Shown one piece after another: positions 63,615-64,000 of a DNA stretch of 64,000 nucleotides. The notes beneath the pieces were generated by a model. The model saw nothing but the letters and a program-made list of their open reading frames with translations. It was not told the origin of the DNA and did no database searches. The translations under genes were made by a program, and so were the position numbers. This DNA comes from Desulfoluna butyratoxydans (GTDB taxonomy: Bacteria > Desulfobacterota > Desulfobacteria > Desulfobacterales > Desulfolunaceae). How positions within the stretch are numbered: position 1 is the stretch's first letter; each line of letters begins with the position of its first letter. The DNA lies in assembly GCF_900699765.1 (NCBI RefSeq), contig NZ_CAADHO010000002.1, forward strand, positions 620,001 to 684,000. The letters run 5' to 3'.

Positions 63615-63662
63615 AGAGTTTTTTGCGGAGCTTTTTTTTAAAAAAGCGACCCGCCGGAGGCA
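63615..63662 (-). repeat. D-module repeat
   Basis: GTTTTTTGCGGAGCTTTTTTT, AAAAAAGCGACCCGCCGGAGGC. Reverse copy of the repeat at 24699. It stands just after the stop codon of the carboxyltransferase gene. An inverted repeat around GCGCTACGTTTTGATCGCCC-TGAA-GGGCGATCAAAACGTAGCGC (63570-63605) precedes it and may be that gene's terminator. Confidence 0.65.
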
Positions 63663-63668
63663 TGCTTT

Positions 63669-64000
63669 TTAAAGCGGGATATTTCCGTGTTTTCGGGGCG
63701 GTCGGGTTTCGTGTTTTGAGCTTATGACGTCCAGGGCATCGATGAGATGGTTGCGGGTTTCTGAAGGGACGATGACGGCGTCGATATAGCCCCGGGAAGC
63801 GGCGATGTAAGGGGTGAGGAACAGGTCGTTGTATTCGCAGATTTTTTCATTGCGCATGGCCTCGGGGTTGTCGGCGCCTTTGATCTCTTTTCTGTGGATG
63901 ACATTGGCCGCGCCCTGGGCTCCCATGACGGCGATCTCGGCCGTGGGCCAGGCAAAGGCCATGTCCGCCCCCAGGTGGCGGGAGCTCATGGCAAGGTAGG
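63669..64000 (-). CDS. Acyl-CoA carboxylase carboxyltransferase subunit (C-terminal part)
   Basis: Only the last 110 codons are inside the window. AYLAMSSRHLGADMAFAWP, EIAVMGAQGAANVIHRKEI, a short acidic helical stretch and FLTPYIAASRGYIDAVIVPSETRNHLIDAL are the C-terminal signature of propionyl-/methylmalonyl-CoA type carboxyltransferases (PccB/MmdA). It belongs to a different branch from the MCC/GCC-type subunit near 36 kb. It could be a biotin carboxylase partner or part of a decarboxylase. Confidence 0.93.
   Translation of the reverse strand, partial: YLAMSSRHLGADMAFAWPTAEIAVMGAQGAANVIHRKEIKGADNPEAMRNEKICEYNDLFLTPYIAASRGYIDAVIVPSETRNHLIDALDVISSKHETRPPRKHGNIPL

Overview
The window is GC-rich DNA from an anaerobic bacterium. 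It most resembles a Desulfobacterota (deltaproteobacterial) sulfate reducer. The grounds are a CX4C rubredoxin of the type described in Desulfovibrio, an EFR1-type flavodoxin/ferredoxin, an archaeal/eukaryal-type ProRS, the rpmF-fabG-acpP-rpiB-glyA-dCMP deaminase-nrdR-ribD-ribE-ribBA-ribH-nusB run, a biotin-dependent acyl-CoA degradation cluster and a giant secondary-lipid synthase. The genus is not established.

Layout. (1) 1-11611, minus strand: one uninterrupted reading frame, still open at the left edge (at least 3870 codons). It encodes a PUFA/secondary-lipid-type megasynthase in the order: two nitronate-monooxygenase-like (PfaD-like) domains, KS, degenerate KS, AT, KS, eight tandem ACPs, ketoreductase. 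All eight ACPs carry Thr where the phosphopantetheine Ser should be. A sequence matching the sigma-54 promoter consensus at every defined position lies upstream, and a sigma-54 activator gene is divergently transcribed (12030-13556). (2) 13.6-20.3 kb: single genes (lipoprotein, EFR1 ferredoxin, spermidine-synthase-like protein, UPF0158, esterase, PepT) separated by palindromic repeats. (3) 20.9-26.8 kb: a complete Dpp/Opp-type ABC transporter, interrupted between the binding-protein gene and the permease genes by a 230-bp MITE with terminal inverted repeats and an 8-bp target duplication. (4) 27-28.4 kb: a Dabb protein and a small HEIGH-motif lipoprotein. (5) 28.4-39.9 kb, minus strand: a degradation cluster (two acyl-CoA dehydrogenases, carboxyltransferase beta, biotin carboxylase, BCCP, enoyl-CoA hydratase, AtuA/DUF1446 protein, TetR), probably for branched or acyclic-terpenoid acyl-CoAs. 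Repeats fill nearly all of its intergenic gaps. (6) 40.7-43.0 kb: a BCCT transporter followed by a trypsin-fold protein that has lost catalytic Ser and Asp. (7) 43.4-59.3 kb: housekeeping genes (rel, proS, ispG, small redox genes, riboflavin and nucleotide genes, glyA, rpiB, acpP, fabG, rpmF). (8) 59.6-64 kb: gltX, tRNA-Gln(CUG), a MEMO-family gene with an uncharacterised partner, and the 3' end of a second acyl-CoA carboxylase carboxyltransferase gene.

The main points of interest are the Thr-ACP megasynthase and its control, a TGAAT-N3-ATTCA palindrome shared by the megasynthase and acyl-CoA dehydrogenase promoters, and the mosaic palindromic repeat system with a dated insertion (the MITE) and 63/64-bp inserts at one fixed point in a hairpin loop. 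All coordinates and motifs were read by eye; no searches were run.
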